Source: Marichromatium bheemlicum (GTDB lineage Bacteria; Pseudomonadota; Gammaproteobacteria; Chromatiales; Chromatiaceae). From it: a stretch of 64,000 bases of DNA. Position numbers and translations under genes: made by a program. Shown one piece after another: positions 1-11,035 of this stretch. The stretch is from NCBI RefSeq assembly GCF_012276755.1, contig NZ_JAAXKX010000009.1, forward strand, positions 1 through 64,000, written 5' to 3'. How positions within the stretch are numbered: the stretch's first letter is position 1; each line of letters opens with the position of its first letter. The notes below the pieces were generated by a model. It was not told the DNA's origin, made no database searches, and saw nothing but the letters and a program-made list of their open reading frames with translations.

Positions 1-22
1 GGCGGGGGGGGGTGCCCCCCCG

Positions 23-49
23 GGGCCGGGCGCCTTCCGGGCCCGGCCC
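23..49 (-). terminator. GC-rich hairpin downstream of fabF
   Basis: A perfect 9-bp inverted repeat (23-31 GGGCCGGGC against 41-49) with a 9-nt loop lies just past the fabF stop. No U-tract follows on the minus strand, so it is a terminator-like or mRNA-stabilising hairpin rather than a proven intrinsic terminator. Confidence 0.4.
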
Positions 50-66
50 ACGACGGGAACACCGGA

Positions 67-1305
67 TCAGACGCGACGGAACACCAGGGAACCGTTGGTG
101 CCGCCGAAACCGAAGGAGTTCGACATCACCACGTCGAGCTTCGACTCACGCGCGGTGTTGGGCACGTAGTCGAGGTCGCAGTCGGGGTCCGGGGTGGTGT
201 AGTTGATGGTCGGCGGCGCGACCTGATCGCGCAGCGCAAGCACCGAGAACACCGCCTCGGCGCCACCGGCAGCACCGAGCATGTGGCCGGTCATCGACTT
301 GGTGGAGCTGACCATGGTCTTGTAGGCATGGTCGCCAAGGGCGCGCTTGACCGCGGTGGTCTCGGCGATGTCGCCGGCCACGGTCGAGGTGCCATGGGCG
401 TTGATGTAGTCAACCTGCTCCGGATTGAGACCGGCATCGTTGAGCGCCAACAGCATGCAGTCGGCCGCGCCCGAGCCATCGGTCGAGGGGGCGGTCATGT
501 GGTAGGCATCGGAGTTCATGCCGACACCGACCAGCTCGGCGTAGATGTGCGCACCACGCGCCTTGGCCCGCTCGTACTCCTCGAGCACCACCACGCCGGC
601 ACCATCACTGAGCACGAAGCCGTCGCGCTCCTTGTCGAACGGGCGGCTCGCGCCCTCGGGATCGTCGTTGCGGGTGGAGAGTGCACGCGCCGCGGCGAAG
701 CCGCCGAGACCGACCGGCGAGGTCGCCATCTCGGCACCACCGGCGAGCATCACGTCGACATAACCGTGACGGATCATCAGCGCGGCCTCGCCGATGTTAT
801 GGGTACCGGTGGCACAGGCCGAGACGATCGAGTAGTTCGGGCCCTTGAGGCCGAATTTGATCGAGAGATTGCCCGCCACCATGTTGACGATGTTGGCCGG
901 CACGAAGAAGGGAGAAATCCGACGCGGCCCCTTGGAACGATAGGCCTCGTAGTTGTTCTCGATACCGGTGATACCACCGATGCCGGACCCGACGGCGACA
1001 CCGATACGACGGCAGTTCGACTCATCGATCTCCAGCGCGGCATCCGCAATGGCCTGAGAGCCGGCGGCGACACCATAGTGGATGAACTTGTCCATCTTCT
1101 TGGCATCTTTCTCGGCGACGTACTCGCTCGGATCGAAGCCATAGATCGGCCCACCGAAACGGCTGCTGAACGGTTCGATGTCGAAGTGCGTGATCGGCTG
1201 GATCCCACTCCTGCCGGCAAGGATGCTGTCCCAAGCGGACTTGACGTTCAGACCAACTGGCGCCACTAGACCCAGCCCAGTGACAACTACCCTTCTGCCT
1301 GCCAT
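67..1305 (-). CDS. fabF: beta-ketoacyl-ACP synthase II
   Basis: FabF condenses malonyl-ACP with growing acyl-ACP chains in the cytoplasm, the elongation step of type II fatty-acid synthesis. The 412-residue protein has the family length and the thiolase fold. The nucleophile is Cys164 in the VSACATG context, and the two catalytic histidines sit in NAHGTST and TGHMLGA. The ATG at 1305 has an AAGGGG ribosome site six bases upstream. It is the last gene of the fab cluster in the window, 98 bp after acpP. The Cys-His-His triad distinguishes it from FabH. Confidence 0.97.
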   Translation of the reverse strand: MAGRRVVVTGLGLVAPVGLNVKSAWDSILAGRSGIQPITHFDIEPFSSRFGGPIYGFDPSEYVAEKDAKKMDKFIHYGVAAGSQAIADAALEIDESNCRRIGVAVGSGIGGITGIENNYEAYRSKGPRRISPFFVPANIVNMVAGNLSIKFGLKGPNYSIVSACATGTHNIGEAALMIRHGYVDVMLAGGAEMATSPVGLGGFAAARALSTRNDDPEGASRPFDKERDGFVLSDGAGVVVLEEYERAKARGAHIYAELVGVGMNSDAYHMTAPSTDGSGAADCMLLALNDAGLNPEQVDYINAHGTSTVAGDIAETTAVKRALGDHAYKTMVSSTKSMTGHMLGAAGGAEAVFSVLALRDQVAPPTINYTTPDPDCDLDYVPNTARESKLDVVMSNSFGFGGTNGSLVFRRV

Positions 1306-1403
1306 TGCTTACCCCTTTCGTTCAGTACACCACGATTCGGCGGGTCGAGCCGCGTGCGGCTTCCGTCTCCGACGGATGCCTGCGCGCGGACAGCAACCCT
1401 GCC

Positions 1404-1640
1404 TCAGGCCTGGTGCTCGTTGATGTAGTTGATGGCCTGCTGGACCGTGGTGATCTTCTCAGCGTCTTCGTCAGGAATCTCGGTCTCGAACTCCTCTTCA
1501 AGGGCCATGACCAGTTCCACGGTGTCGAGGGAGTCCGCACCCAGATCGTCGACGAAGGACGACTCAGCGGTCACCTCTTCCTCTTTGACACCCAGCTGCT
1601 CGACAACAATCTTGCGAACTCGATCTTCAACGCTGCTCAT
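1404..1640 (-). CDS. acpP: acyl carrier protein
   Basis: This small acidic carrier holds acyl intermediates as thioesters on 4'-phosphopantetheine for the Fab enzymes and PlsX. The 78 residues match the usual length. The prosthetic group attaches at Ser37 in the GADSLDT motif at the start of helix II. A very strong GGAGGA ribosome site precedes the ATG, as expected for one of the most abundant cell proteins. The 155-bp upstream gap contains AT-rich sequence that could hold its own promoter, so expression may be partly uncoupled from fabD-fabG. Confidence 0.97.
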   Translation of the reverse strand: MSSVEDRVRKIVVEQLGVKEEEVTAESSFVDDLGADSLDTVELVMALEEEFETEIPDEDAEKITTVQQAINYINEHQA

Positions 1641-1755
1641 AATGAAAGATTCCTCCGGAATGAATAAAGTGGCCCTCGTTGAGCCAGCCCGTATTCTAGT
1701 GACAAACGAGGGTCGATGAAAGCCGATAAACAGCCTTAAGTAAAAACCCTAACCG

Positions 1756-1780
1756 ATTGATATAAGTCATTTATATCAAT
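1756..1780. promoter_or_regulatory. AT-rich palindrome between fabG and acpP
   Basis: A perfect 10-bp inverted repeat, ATTGATATAA (1756-1765) and TTATATCAAT (1771-1780), with a 5-nt spacer. It lies 16 bp past the fabG stop and about 115 bp upstream of acpP, in an otherwise GC-rich region. It may be an operator for acpP or a weak hairpin terminator for fabG: a T5 run follows 9 nt later on the minus strand. It does not resemble the E. coli FadR or FabR sites I know. Confidence 0.45.
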
Positions 1781-1795
1781 GACGAAGCCGGCGCA

Positions 1796-2536
1796 TCACG
1801 CCATGTGCATGCCACCGTTGACATGCAGCGTCTCACCCGTGATGTAGGCCCCGCCGGGAGAGGCGAGGAAGGTCACGGCAGCGGCGATCTCCTCGGGGGC
1901 GCCGAGTCGACCGAGCGGGATGGAGCCGAGCAGCGCCTCGCGCTGGGCGTCGGGCAACACCCGGGTCATGTCGGTGTCGATGAACCCCGGGGCGACGCAG
2001 TTGGCGGTGATGCCTCGGGCACCGACCTCGCGGGCGAGCGACTTGGTAAAGCCCATCATCCCGGCCTTGGCCGCGGCATAGTTGGTCTGGCCGGCATTGC
2101 CGGTGGTCCCGACCACCGAGGCGATGTTGATGATGCGTCCCTTGCGCGCCTTGGTCATCGGCCGCAGACAGGCCTTGACCAGACGATAGACCGAGGAGAG
2201 GTTGGTCTCGATGACCGAATCCCATTCATCGTCCTTCATCCGCATCAGCAGGTTGTCGCGGGTGATCCCGGCATTGTTGACCAGGATGGTGGGTGCCCCG
2301 AGACGCTCGGTGAGGGTCGCGAGCGTGGTCTTGATCGATTCCGGATCGGAGACGTTGAGCACCAGGCCAATGCCCTGATGGCCGGCGTCCTTGAGCGCCT
2401 GCTCGATCGCCGCGGCACCGGCTTCGCTGGTCGCGGTACCGGCCACCGCTGCACCCTGTTCGGCCAGCGCCATGGCGATGGCCCGACCGATTCCACGCGA
2501 GGCGCCCGTGACGAGCGCGATTTCACCCTTAAGCAT
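1796..2536 (-). CDS. fabG: 3-oxoacyl-ACP reductase
   Basis: FabG is the NADPH-dependent reductase of the first reduction in each elongation cycle. The 246-residue short-chain dehydrogenase has the cofactor motif TGASRGIG at 10-17, NNAG at 87-90, and the catalytic Ser140, Tyr153 and Lys157 (YAAAK). The length is typical. Its start overlaps the end of fabD by 8 bp, indicating translational coupling. The C-terminal HVNGGMHMA is the normal FabG ending, so it is not one of the many non-lipid SDR paralogues. Confidence 0.97.
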   Translation of the reverse strand: MLKGEIALVTGASRGIGRAIAMALAEQGAAVAGTATSEAGAAAIEQALKDAGHQGIGLVLNVSDPESIKTTLATLTERLGAPTILVNNAGITRDNLLMRMKDDEWDSVIETNLSSVYRLVKACLRPMTKARKGRIINIASVVGTTGNAGQTNYAAAKAGMMGFTKSLAREVGARGITANCVAPGFIDTDMTRVLPDAQREALLGSIPLGRLGAPEEIAAAVTFLASPGGAYITGETLHVNGGMHMA

Positions 2537-3473
2537 TGGCTGTCGCCTCCAGTGCCGCCTCGAGGGTCTTCGGGTCGAAGACCGGCAGCGTCGTCATGTT
2601 CCTGTCGATACGCTTGCAGAGTCCGGCCAGCACCTTGCCCGGACCCGATTCGATCGCCGCCGGTACCCTGTCACCGGCGACCTTGCGCACCGTCTCGACC
2701 CAGCGTACCGGGCGATAGAGCTGCTGCACCAGGAGATCGCGCAACTCGGCGACATCTGCGGCCGGGGCGACGTTGACATTGTGCAACACCGGCACCTGGG
2801 GCAGCGTGAGATCGAGTTCGGCGAGACGCTCGGCGAGTTGCTCGGCGGCCGGGCGCATCAGCGCGCAGTGCGAGGGCACGCTCACCGGCAGCTGTACCGC
2901 ACGCTTGGCGCCGGCGGCCTTGGCCGCCTCGACGGCACGCGCGACCGCGGTGCTGGCGCCGGCGATCACCACCTGACCGGGGGAGTTGAAGTTCACCGCC
3001 TCGAGCACCTCGCCGCCGGCCTGCTCGGCGCAGAGTGCGATCACGGTGTCGTCGTCGAGACCGAGCAGCGCGGCCATCGAGCCCTCACCCGGCGGCACCG
3101 CCGCTTGCATCAGCCGACCACGCTCGGCGGCCAGACGCACACCATCGGCAAAACCTAGCGCCTCGGCGGCGACCAGGGCGCTGTACTCGCCCAGCGAGTG
3201 GCCAGCCATCACCGTGGCCGGCGCACCGCCGGCCTGACGCCACACCCGCCACACGGCGATACCGGCGGCAAGCATGGCGGGCTGGGTGTTCTCGGTGCGG
3301 TTGAGCGCGTCCTCGGGACCACTGGTCACCAGTTGCCAGAGATCCTGGCCGAGGGCGTCAGCGGCCTCCTCGAAGGTATGACGGACGCTGGGGTAGGTCG
3401 CGGCAAGGGCATCGAGCATACCGAGCGCCTGCGACCCTTGACCGGGAAAGAAAACGGCAAGTTGTTGTGGCAT
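2529..3473 (-). CDS. fabD: malonyl-CoA:ACP transacylase
   Basis: FabD moves the malonyl group from CoA to ACP, supplying extender units. The 314 residues match the family. The oxyanion motif GQGSQ is at 11-15, nucleophile Ser93 lies in GHSLGEY, and the catalytic His202 in VPSHCALM. The gene lies 28 bp downstream of fabH and overlaps fabG, the conserved fabH-fabD-fabG order. Confidence 0.97.
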   Translation of the reverse strand: MPQQLAVFFPGQGSQALGMLDALAATYPSVRHTFEEAADALGQDLWQLVTSGPEDALNRTENTQPAMLAAGIAVWRVWRQAGGAPATVMAGHSLGEYSALVAAEALGFADGVRLAAERGRLMQAAVPPGEGSMAALLGLDDDTVIALCAEQAGGEVLEAVNFNSPGQVVIAGASTAVARAVEAAKAAGAKRAVQLPVSVPSHCALMRPAAEQLAERLAELDLTLPQVPVLHNVNVAPAADVAELRDLLVQQLYRPVRWVETVRKVAGDRVPAAIESGPGKVLAGLCKRIDRNMTTLPVFDPKTLEAALEATANA

Positions 3474-3501
3474 CGCAATACAGGGAGTTACAAGAGGGAA
3501 A

Positions 3502-4458
3502 TCAGTAACGGACCAGGACCGATCCCCAGGTGAAACCGCCCCCGAAGGCCTCCATCAGCAGCGTCTCGCCACGGCGAATACGCCCGTCGCGCACGGCCTG
3601 ATCGAGGGCCAGGGGGATGGAGGCCGAGGAGGTATTGCCATGTTCGGCAACGGTCACGACCACCCGTTCCATCGGCAGATCGAGCTTGCGCGCGGTCGCC
3701 TGGATGATACGGATGTTGGCCTGATGCGGGATCAGCCAGTCGATGTCCGACTTGGTGAGGCCTGCGGCCTCGAGGGTCTCCTCGACGATGCGCCCGAGGG
3801 TGGTGACGGCGATACGGAACACCTCGTTGCCCTTCATCTGGACGAAGCGGGCGTCGGGGTGGCCGTTGCCGAGCCCACCGGGGACCTGCAGCAGGTCCTT
3901 GTAGGCGCCATCGGCGTGAAGATGGGTAGAGAGGATGCCAGGTTCGTCGGCGGCCTCGAGGACGACCGCACCGGCGCCGTCGCCAAACAGCACGCAGGTG
4001 GTGCGATCGCTCCAATCGAGGATACGCGAGAAGGTCTCGGTGCCGACCACCAGCGCGCGCTTGGCCGCGCCGGTGCGGATGAACTTGTCGGCCACGTCCA
4101 TTGCATAGACGAAGCCTGCGCACACGGCCTGCAGGTCGAAGGCCGGGCAACCGTGCACGTCGAGGCGCTGCTGCAGCAGCGTCGCGGTGCTCGGAAAGAA
4201 TTGATCTGGCGTGGTCGTCGCCACCAGGATCAGGTCGAGGTCGGAGGCGGCGATGCCGGCCGCCTCCAGCGCCTTGCGAGCGGCCTGCTCGGCCAGATCG
4301 CAGCTGCTCTCCCCGTCGCTGACCAGGTGACGTTTCTCGATTCCCGTGCGTTCCCGGATCCAGGTATCGGAGGTATCGACGATACCCTCGAGATCGGCAT
4401 TGGTCATGACGCGGGCCGGCAGATAGCTCCCGGTCCCGAGAATGCGGGAATACTTCAT
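3502..4458 (-). CDS. fabH: beta-ketoacyl-ACP synthase III
   Basis: FabH starts fatty-acid synthesis by condensing acetyl-CoA with malonyl-ACP. The 318-residue protein carries the Cys-His-Asn triad: Cys113 in AVCAGF, His in PHQAN, and Asn in GNTSS. The length and C-terminal [10 protein letters not shown] are those of bacterial FabH. Its ATG overlaps the plsX stop by one base (TGATG), a coupling arrangement linking initiation of fatty-acid and phospholipid synthesis. Confidence 0.97.
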   Translation of the reverse strand: MKYSRILGTGSYLPARVMTNADLEGIVDTSDTWIRERTGIEKRHLVSDGESSCDLAEQAARKALEAAGIAASDLDLILVATTTPDQFFPSTATLLQQRLDVHGCPAFDLQAVCAGFVYAMDVADKFIRTGAAKRALVVGTETFSRILDWSDRTTCVLFGDGAGAVVLEAADEPGILSTHLHADGAYKDLLQVPGGLGNGHPDARFVQMKGNEVFRIAVTTLGRIVEETLEAAGLTKSDIDWLIPHQANIRIIQATARKLDLPMERVVVTVAEHGNTSSASIPLALDQAVRDGRIRRGETLLMEAFGGGFTWGSVLVRY

Positions 4459-5489
4459 CAGGCGGTTTCCCTGTATTGTCCGCTACCCTCGAGCTGGCGC
4501 CCGACCTGTTCGCCGATCCGCTTGGGGATGTTCTCGCGGATCTCCTTCTCGGCGATATAGATCGCGTTCTCGAAGGCCACCTCGTCGGCACCACCATGGC
4601 TCTTGACCACGATGCCACGCAGCCCGAGCAGGCTCGCGCCGTTGTAACGGCGTGGGTCGATATCGCGGCTGAAGCGCTTGAGGATGGGCATCGCGGCCAG
4701 CCCGGCGAGCTGGCTGAACCAGTTGCGCTTGAACTGCTTGCGCAGCGAGTGGCGCACGAACTTGGCCACGCCTTCGCTCGACTTGAGCGCGACGTTACCA
4801 ATGAAGCCATCACAGACGATCACGTCGACATCGTCGAGGTAGATGCCATCACCCTCGACGTAGCCGACATAGTTGAGGCTGCTGTTGAGCAACAACTCGT
4901 GGGCCTGCTTGACCTGCTCGTTGCCCTTGATCTCTTCCTGACCGATGTTGAGCAGCGCGACCTTGGGATGATCGATCCCGTCGACGACGGTCGCCAGCTC
5001 GCTGCCCATGACGGCGAACTGGAACAGATGCGCCCCGGAGCAGTCGACATTGGCACCGAGATCGAGCATGTGGGTGTGGCCGTGGAGCGAGGGCACCGTG
5101 GTGCTGATCGCCGGCCGATCGATGCTCGGCAGGGTCTTGAGGACGAAGCGCGCCGTCGCCATCAACGCACCGGTGTTACCGGCACTGACACAGGCATCGG
5201 CCTCGCCGGCACGGACCAGATCGATGGCCACGCGCATCGACGAGTCCTTCTTGCCACGCAGCGCCCGCGACGGCAGTTCGTCCATCGCCACCTCCTGGGA
5301 GGCGTGATGGATCCGCAGACGCTCGCGACTGGCCCCGTCGAGCAACACCTCGAGGCGCTGCTCGTCGCCCACCAGGATCAGTGTCGCATGCGGGTTGTCG
5401 GCGAGATACTTGAGTGCCGCGGGGACCACGACACTGGCGCCGCGATCGCCACCCATGGCGTCCAGCGCAATGGTGCAAGGCTCTGCCAT
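4458..5489 (-). CDS. plsX: phosphate acyltransferase PlsX
   Basis: PlsX converts acyl-ACP to acyl-phosphate, the acyl donor for glycerol-3-phosphate acylation by PlsY. The reading frame is open upstream to 5546, but the family begins at [16 protein letters not shown] therefore place the start at 5489, giving 343 residues, close to the usual length. The N-terminal DAMGGD motif and internal [12 protein letters not shown] are diagnostic. It lies between rpmF and fabH, the standard gammaproteobacterial order. Confidence 0.95.
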   Translation of the reverse strand: MAEPCTIALDAMGGDRGASVVVPAALKYLADNPHATLILVGDEQRLEVLLDGASRERLRIHHASQEVAMDELPSRALRGKKDSSMRVAIDLVRAGEADACVSAGNTGALMATARFVLKTLPSIDRPAISTTVPSLHGHTHMLDLGANVDCSGAHLFQFAVMGSELATVVDGIDHPKVALLNIGQEEIKGNEQVKQAHELLLNSSLNYVGYVEGDGIYLDDVDVIVCDGFIGNVALKSSEGVAKFVRHSLRKQFKRNWFSQLAGLAAMPILKRFSRDIDPRRYNGASLLGLRGIVVKSHGGADEVAFENAIYIAEKEIRENIPKRIGEQVGRQLEGSGQYRETA

Positions 5490-5542
5490 CGCTGATCGAC
5501 TCGCGTGCCGCGACCCTGGGGACCCGAAACGGACCTGGCGGA

Positions 5543-5719
5543 TCACTCAGATTTGTCCACAACCTTACGGCCGCGATAGAACCCGTCGGCCGAGACATGA
5601 TGACGACGATGGGTCTCGCCGCTCGAAGGCTCGACCGAGAGGGTGGGCTTGGTCAGGGCGTCGTGGGAGCGACGCATGCCACGCTTGGAAGGGGTCTTGC
5701 GATTCTGCTGAACTGCCAT
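5543..5719 (-). CDS. rpmF: 50S ribosomal protein L32
   Basis: L32 is a small basic protein of the large ribosomal subunit near the peptidyl-transferase region. Start 5719 gives 58 residues beginning [20 protein letters not shown], the family N-terminus. The nine upstream in-frame codons are rejected because GGAG lies just before this ATG. The four-cysteine zinc motif seen in some L32 forms is absent; this is the zinc-independent type usual in gammaproteobacteria. It follows yceD, as almost always. Confidence 0.96.
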   Translation of the reverse strand: MAVQQNRKTPSKRGMRRSHDALTKPTLSVEPSSGETHRRHHVSADGFYRGRKVVDKSE

Positions 5720-5789
5720 TGTTATCTCCAGGTACGGATCTGGCATCTCGTCGACACGAGAGGCCGTGTTGATCGGAATTACGAAACCA

Positions 5790-6359
5790 TCAGTCCTCGT
5801 CGCGCCCGGGCGACTTCAAGCGCGCCAGGATCGCAAACGGGTTGTCATGCTCGGCGACGTCAGCCGCCGCGACCTCCCGGTCATCGGCCGCGACCGACTC
5901 GGGAGACGCCGGCGCCACACAATCGCCCGGGGCATGGCGTGGCACCGCCGGGATCGCGAGCAGCAGCTCGTCCTCGATCCAGTCGCGCGGGCACACCGGC
6001 TCGTCGTCCTCGACCAACACCGGATCGAGGTCTTCACCGAGCCGCTCGGCCTGCTGCTCACCACGCACCAACCCGAGGGCCAGGGGCGCGTCCACCGCCA
6101 ACTCGACCTCGCCGAGACAGCGTTGGCAGGGCAGTCGGAGCACGGCCTGGACCGTTCCGCTCACCCGCACGAACCCCAGTGCGTCTCGCGCGAAGGCGAG
6201 ACGGTAGCAGACCTCGGAGACACCTCCAGGCACCGGGGCGAGCCCGATGACGGCCTCGGCCAACCTTGGCAACCGCGCAAGCTCGACCGTGCCGCTGAAG
6301 ACACGGTCGGCCTGGGCGGCCCGCCAAGGATCTAGTCGGTCAGGCAACGACGCTGACAT
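5790..6359 (-). CDS. yceD: YceD/DUF177 family protein (23S rRNA accumulation protein)
   Basis: DUF177 proteins are linked to 23S rRNA accumulation and sit next to rpmF in most bacteria. The 189-residue protein has the family core with PCQRC near residue 80 and an acidic C-terminal half. It is assigned by family pattern and by position 70 bp upstream of rpmF; the molecular activity is unsettled. A good sigma-70 promoter lies so close to the ATG that the transcript would be almost leaderless. Confidence 0.9.
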   Translation of the reverse strand: MSASLPDRLDPWRAAQADRVFSGTVELARLPRLAEAVIGLAPVPGGVSEVCYRLAFARDALGFVRVSGTVQAVLRLPCQRCLGEVELAVDAPLALGLVRGEQQAERLGEDLDPVLVEDDEPVCPRDWIEDELLLAIPAVPRHAPGDCVAPASPESVAADDREVAAADVAEHDNPFAILARLKSPGRDED

Positions 6360-6369
6360 AAGCTGGTCA

Positions 6370-6398
6370 AATTAACCCAGTTTTGCTGATTTCGTCAA
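6370..6398 (-). promoter_or_regulatory. sigma-70 promoter for yceD-rpmF-plsX-fab
   Basis: On the minus strand TTGACG (6398-6393), a 17-bp spacer and TTAATT (6375-6370) form a plausible promoter in the 49-bp gap after oadB. The predicted start point near 6363 is only about 4 nt before the yceD ATG, and no ribosome site is visible there. Confidence 0.5.
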
Positions 6399-6408
6399 CT
6401 TCCATGGC

Positions 6409-7542
6409 TCACCCGCCCACCAGCGCGAGCAGGACACCGGCGGCCACCGCCGAGCCGATGACACCGGCCACGTTCGGCCCCATGGCATGCATCAGCAGGA
6501 AGTTGTGATGGTCCGATTCGAGGCCGACCTTGTTGACCACGCGCGCGGCCATCGGCACCGCCGAGACACCGGCGGCACCGATCAACGGGTTGACCTTCCC
6601 TCCGGTGACCTTGCACATGATCTTACCCATCACCACGCCGGTGGCAGTACCGATGCAGAAGGCCAGCGCGCCGAGTAGCAGGATGCCGAGCGTCTGCACG
6701 TTGAGGAACATCTCGGCCGAGAGCTTGGAGCCGACGGCCAGGCCCAGCATGATGGTGACCACATTGATGATCTCGTTCTGCGCGGCACGGCTGAGCCGAT
6801 CGACCACACCCGCCTCGCGCAGCAGGTTACCGAACATCAGCATCCCCATCAGCGGCGCGGCCGAGGGCAACAAGGCCACGCACAGCACCAGCACCGAGAA
6901 CGGGAAGAGGATGCGCTCGAGCCTGGAGACGTGGCGCAGCTGCTCCATCTTGACCTGACGCTCGGACTCACTGGTCAGTGCGCGCATGATCGGCGGCTGG
7001 ATCAGTGGCACCAACGCCATATAGGAGTACGCGGCCACGGCGATGGCGCCGAGCAGATCGGGCGAGAGCTGCGAGGCGAGGAAGATCGCCGTCGGACCGT
7101 CGGCGCCACCGATGATCGCGATCGAGGCGGCATCGGCCATGCTGAAATCGAACCCGGGGATCAGGTTCAACGCAATCGCCCCGAGCAGGGTGGCGAAGAT
7201 GCCGAACTGTGCCGCGGCGCCCAGCAACAGGGTCGAGGGCCGCGCGATCAGAGCGCCGAAGTCGGTCAGGGCCCCGACACCCATGAAGATCAGCAGCGGG
7301 AAGATCCCGGTCTCGATGCCGACGTGGTAGATCATGCCGATCATACCGTCGGGACCACCGATCCCGGCCACCGGCGTGTTACAGAGGATGGCGCCGAAAC
7401 CGATCGGCAGCAGCAGCAGCGGCTCGAACTTCTTGGCGATCGCCAGATAGATCAGGACCCCGCCGACGCCGATCATCAGCGCCTGCCCCCAGGTGAAATT
7501 GGCCAGCCCCGTGGACTGCCAAAGCAGTAACAACTTTTCCAT
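6409..7542 (-). CDS. oadB: oxaloacetate decarboxylase beta subunit (sodium pump)
   Basis: OadB is the integral membrane subunit that decarboxylates carboxybiotin and couples this to Na+ export. The 377-residue protein is almost all hydrophobic helices, at the short end of the family range. It contains the conserved [10 protein letters not shown] stretch, whose Asp takes part in Na+ translocation. The late segment [18 protein letters not shown] is also characteristic. It is the last of oadG-oadA-oadB, 10 bp after oadA. GcdB/MmdB-type beta subunits are close relatives; the neighbouring alpha subunit fixes the substrate as probably oxaloacetate. Confidence 0.93.
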   Translation of the reverse strand: MEKLLLLWQSTGLANFTWGQALMIGVGGVLIYLAIAKKFEPLLLLPIGFGAILCNTPVAGIGGPDGMIGMIYHVGIETGIFPLLIFMGVGALTDFGALIARPSTLLLGAAAQFGIFATLLGAIALNLIPGFDFSMADAASIAIIGGADGPTAIFLASQLSPDLLGAIAVAAYSYMALVPLIQPPIMRALTSESERQVKMEQLRHVSRLERILFPFSVLVLCVALLPSAAPLMGMLMFGNLLREAGVVDRLSRAAQNEIINVVTIMLGLAVGSKLSAEMFLNVQTLGILLLGALAFCIGTATGVVMGKIMCKVTGGKVNPLIGAAGVSAVPMAARVVNKVGLESDHHNFLLMHAMGPNVAGVIGSAVAAGVLLALVGG

Positions 7543-7552
7543 GGGCGTGGGC

Positions 7553-9355
7553 TCAGTTCAGGGTCAGCAGGGCCTGACCGACCTGCACCGCATCGCCCTC
7601 GGAGACACAGACCGCGGCCACGGTACCACCCTCGGGCGTGCGCACCTCGGTCTCCATCTTCATCGCCTCGAGGATCATCACCACGTCACCGGAGGCGATC
7701 TGATCACCAGGCTTGACCAACACCTTGAACACGGTGCCGGCCAGCGGTGCGGGCACGTCTTGCGCGGCACCACCGCTCGCGGGTGCGGCGGCGGGCGCCG
7801 CGCCCGCCGCCGGCGCGATCATCTCGACGGCGCCCTCGGGCGAGACGCGAACGTTGTAGGCATGACCATCGACCTCGACCCGATAGGCCTCGGCGACTGC
7901 CTCCGCAGCGGCCGGCGCAGCGGCCACCGCCCTACCCGCCTCGGCCACCGGCGACTCGGTCCAGGGCGCCGGCTCGAAGGCCTCGGGGTTGTCGCGGTTC
8001 TCGATGAATTTGAGCCCAACCTGAGGGAAGAGCGCATAGGTGAGCACGTCGTCGACCACCGCGTCGGCCAGACGCAGCGAACGCTCCTCGGCGATCTCCT
8101 GGAGCTGCGTGGTCAGCGACTCCATCTCCGGGGAGAGATTGTCGGCCGGGCGGCAGGTGATCGGGGTCTGACCCTCTTCGAGCACCCGCTGCTGCAGCTC
8201 GGTGTCGACCGGCGCGGGGGTCGCACCGTATTCGCCGCGCAACACGCCGGCGGTCTCGGCAGTGATGCTCTTGTAGCGCTCACCCATGAGCACGTTGAGC
8301 ACCGCCTGGGTACCGACGATCTGCGAGGTCGGGGTGACCAGCGGGATGAAGCCGAGGTCCTCGCGCACCTTGGGGATCTCGATCAGCACCTCGTCGAGGC
8401 GGTCGCTCGCGCCCTGTTCGCGCAGCTGGTTCTCCATGTTGGTGAGCATGCCACCCGGCACCTGGGCGACCAGGATGCGCGAGTCGACGCCCTTGAGCGC
8501 CCCCTCGAACTTCGCGTACTTCTTGCGCACCTCGCGGAAGTAAGCAGCGATCTCCTCGAGCAGGTTGAGATCGAGCCCGGTGGCGCGCTCGCCACCCTCG
8601 AAGATGGCGACCACCGACTCGGTCGGCGAATGCCCATAGGTCATGCTCATCGAGGAGACTGCGGAATCGACCATGTCGATCCCCGCCTCGACCGCCTTGA
8701 CGATGGTGCTGGTGCTCATGCCGGTGGTGGCATGGCTCTGCATCGCGATTGGGATCGAGCAACTTGCCTTGAGACGGGTGACCAACTGCTCGGCGACATA
8801 GGGCTTGAGCAGGCCGGCCATGTCCTTGATGCAGATCGAGTGGCACCCCATGTCCTCGAGACGCCGCCCCATATCGACCCAGTAGTCGAGATCGTGCACC
8901 GGGCTGACGGTATAGGACATGGTGCCCTGGGCGTGCTTGTCGGTGGCGAGCACGGCCTTGATCGCAGCCTCGAGGTTGCGCAGGTCGTTCATCGCGTCGA
9001 ACACGCGGAAGACATCGATGCCATTGACCGCAGCGCGCTCGACGAAGGAGGCGACCACGTCATCGGCGTAGTGGCGATAACCGAGCAGGTTCTGCCCACG
9101 CAGCAGCATCTGTTGCGGGGTGTTCGGCATCGCTGCCTTGAGCTGACGCAGACGGTCCCACGGGTCCTCGCCCAGGTAACGGATGCAGGCGTCGAAGGTC
9201 GCCCCGCCCCAGCTTTCCATGGACCAGTAGCCCACCTGATCGAGCTTGGGCGCGATCGGCAGCATGTCTTCGAGACGCAGCCGGGTGGCGAGCAGGGACT
9301 GATGGGCGTCGCGCAGGACGACCTCGGTAATACCGAGCGGCTTGGGATCGTTCAT
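7553..9355 (-). CDS. oadA: oxaloacetate decarboxylase alpha subunit (carboxyltransferase-biotin carrier)
   Basis: OadA transfers the carboxyl group of oxaloacetate to biotin. The 600-residue protein begins with the TIM-barrel carboxyltransferase (about 1-270, with [14 protein letters not shown] and metal-binding MQSHATTG). A conserved carboxylase domain (to about 450) follows, then an Ala/Pro-rich linker (about 490-530). It ends in a biotinyl domain with the carrier lysine Lys566 in EAMKMET. The alpha subunit of pyruvate carboxylase type is similar, but adjacent oadG and oadB support the decarboxylase pump. Confidence 0.95.
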   Translation of the reverse strand: MNDPKPLGITEVVLRDAHQSLLATRLRLEDMLPIAPKLDQVGYWSMESWGGATFDACIRYLGEDPWDRLRQLKAAMPNTPQQMLLRGQNLLGYRHYADDVVASFVERAAVNGIDVFRVFDAMNDLRNLEAAIKAVLATDKHAQGTMSYTVSPVHDLDYWVDMGRRLEDMGCHSICIKDMAGLLKPYVAEQLVTRLKASCSIPIAMQSHATTGMSTSTIVKAVEAGIDMVDSAVSSMSMTYGHSPTESVVAIFEGGERATGLDLNLLEEIAAYFREVRKKYAKFEGALKGVDSRILVAQVPGGMLTNMENQLREQGASDRLDEVLIEIPKVREDLGFIPLVTPTSQIVGTQAVLNVLMGERYKSITAETAGVLRGEYGATPAPVDTELQQRVLEEGQTPITCRPADNLSPEMESLTTQLQEIAEERSLRLADAVVDDVLTYALFPQVGLKFIENRDNPEAFEPAPWTESPVAEAGRAVAAAPAAAEAVAEAYRVEVDGHAYNVRVSPEGAVEMIAPAAGAAPAAAPASGGAAQDVPAPLAGTVFKVLVKPGDQIASGDVVMILEAMKMETEVRTPEGGTVAAVCVSEGDAVQVGQALLTLN

Positions 9356-9452
9356 GGTGAAGGTTCGATGTCGAAGTTCGCGATCGGAGCCATCGCCGGC
9401 CGGATGGGTACACCCACCGACGACGACTCGGTTACAGACGGACCCCTGGGTG

Positions 9453-9716
9453 TCAGGTCCGGCGTCGCTTCCGGTACTGGACGATTGCAGCCGTGATCGC
9501 CGCCGTCAGGCGACGATCATTGACGGCCCCGGTACCTTGCGGGAAGGCAGGTCGCGCCTCGGGCGCGGCCTCCTCGGGGGCCCAGCGGCGCACTGCGGCG
9601 GCCACCAGATGAAGCACGCCGATGAGCAGGATCAGGAAGGAGACCACGATGGTCATCCCCACGCCCATCAACTGCAGGCCCTCGAGGAAGAGTTCGGAAA
9701 AGGAGATCTCGGTCAT
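9453..9716 (-). CDS. oadG: oxaloacetate decarboxylase gamma subunit
   Basis: OadG is the small membrane subunit that joins alpha to beta and helps assemble the pump. The 87-residue protein has one N-terminal membrane segment (about 16-40, [20 protein letters not shown]) followed by a short polar tail, the family architecture. It starts 11 bp after the purA stop, so the pump genes may be co-transcribed with purA. A 97-bp gap separates it from oadA. Identity rests on topology and context because the family is poorly conserved. Confidence 0.85.
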   Translation of the reverse strand: MTEISFSELFLEGLQLMGVGMTIVVSFLILLIGVLHLVAAAVRRWAPEEAAPEARPAFPQGTGAVNDRRLTAAITAAIVQYRKRRRT

Positions 9717-9727
9717 GACGATTGCCC

Positions 9728-11023
<1,296 letters not shown>

Positions 11024-11035
11024 CTAGACTCTTTC

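Noticed and set aside
283-1269. Long plus-strand frame opposite fabF
   Set aside because: It is the mirror of fabF codon bias in GC-rich DNA. It is His/Gly/Arg-rich with no family resemblance and no ribosome site.
1703-1729. FliA-like promoter on the plus strand (CAAA-N15-GCCGATAA) in the acpP-fabG gap
   Set aside because: The -10 box is perfect but the extended -35 matches only 3 of 8, and it would read antisense into fabG. One or two chance copies of an 8-mer are expected in 64 kb.
3488-4813. 441-codon minus frame overlapping fabH and plsX
   Set aside because: It is out of frame with both well-identified genes and is Arg/Ser/Pro-rich, a shadow frame.
7493-9496. 667-codon plus-strand frame opposite oadA
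   Set aside because: It overlaps the clear oadA gene and its translation is typical low-complexity antisense (DLDQHL, HRLG). It is a GC-skew shadow.
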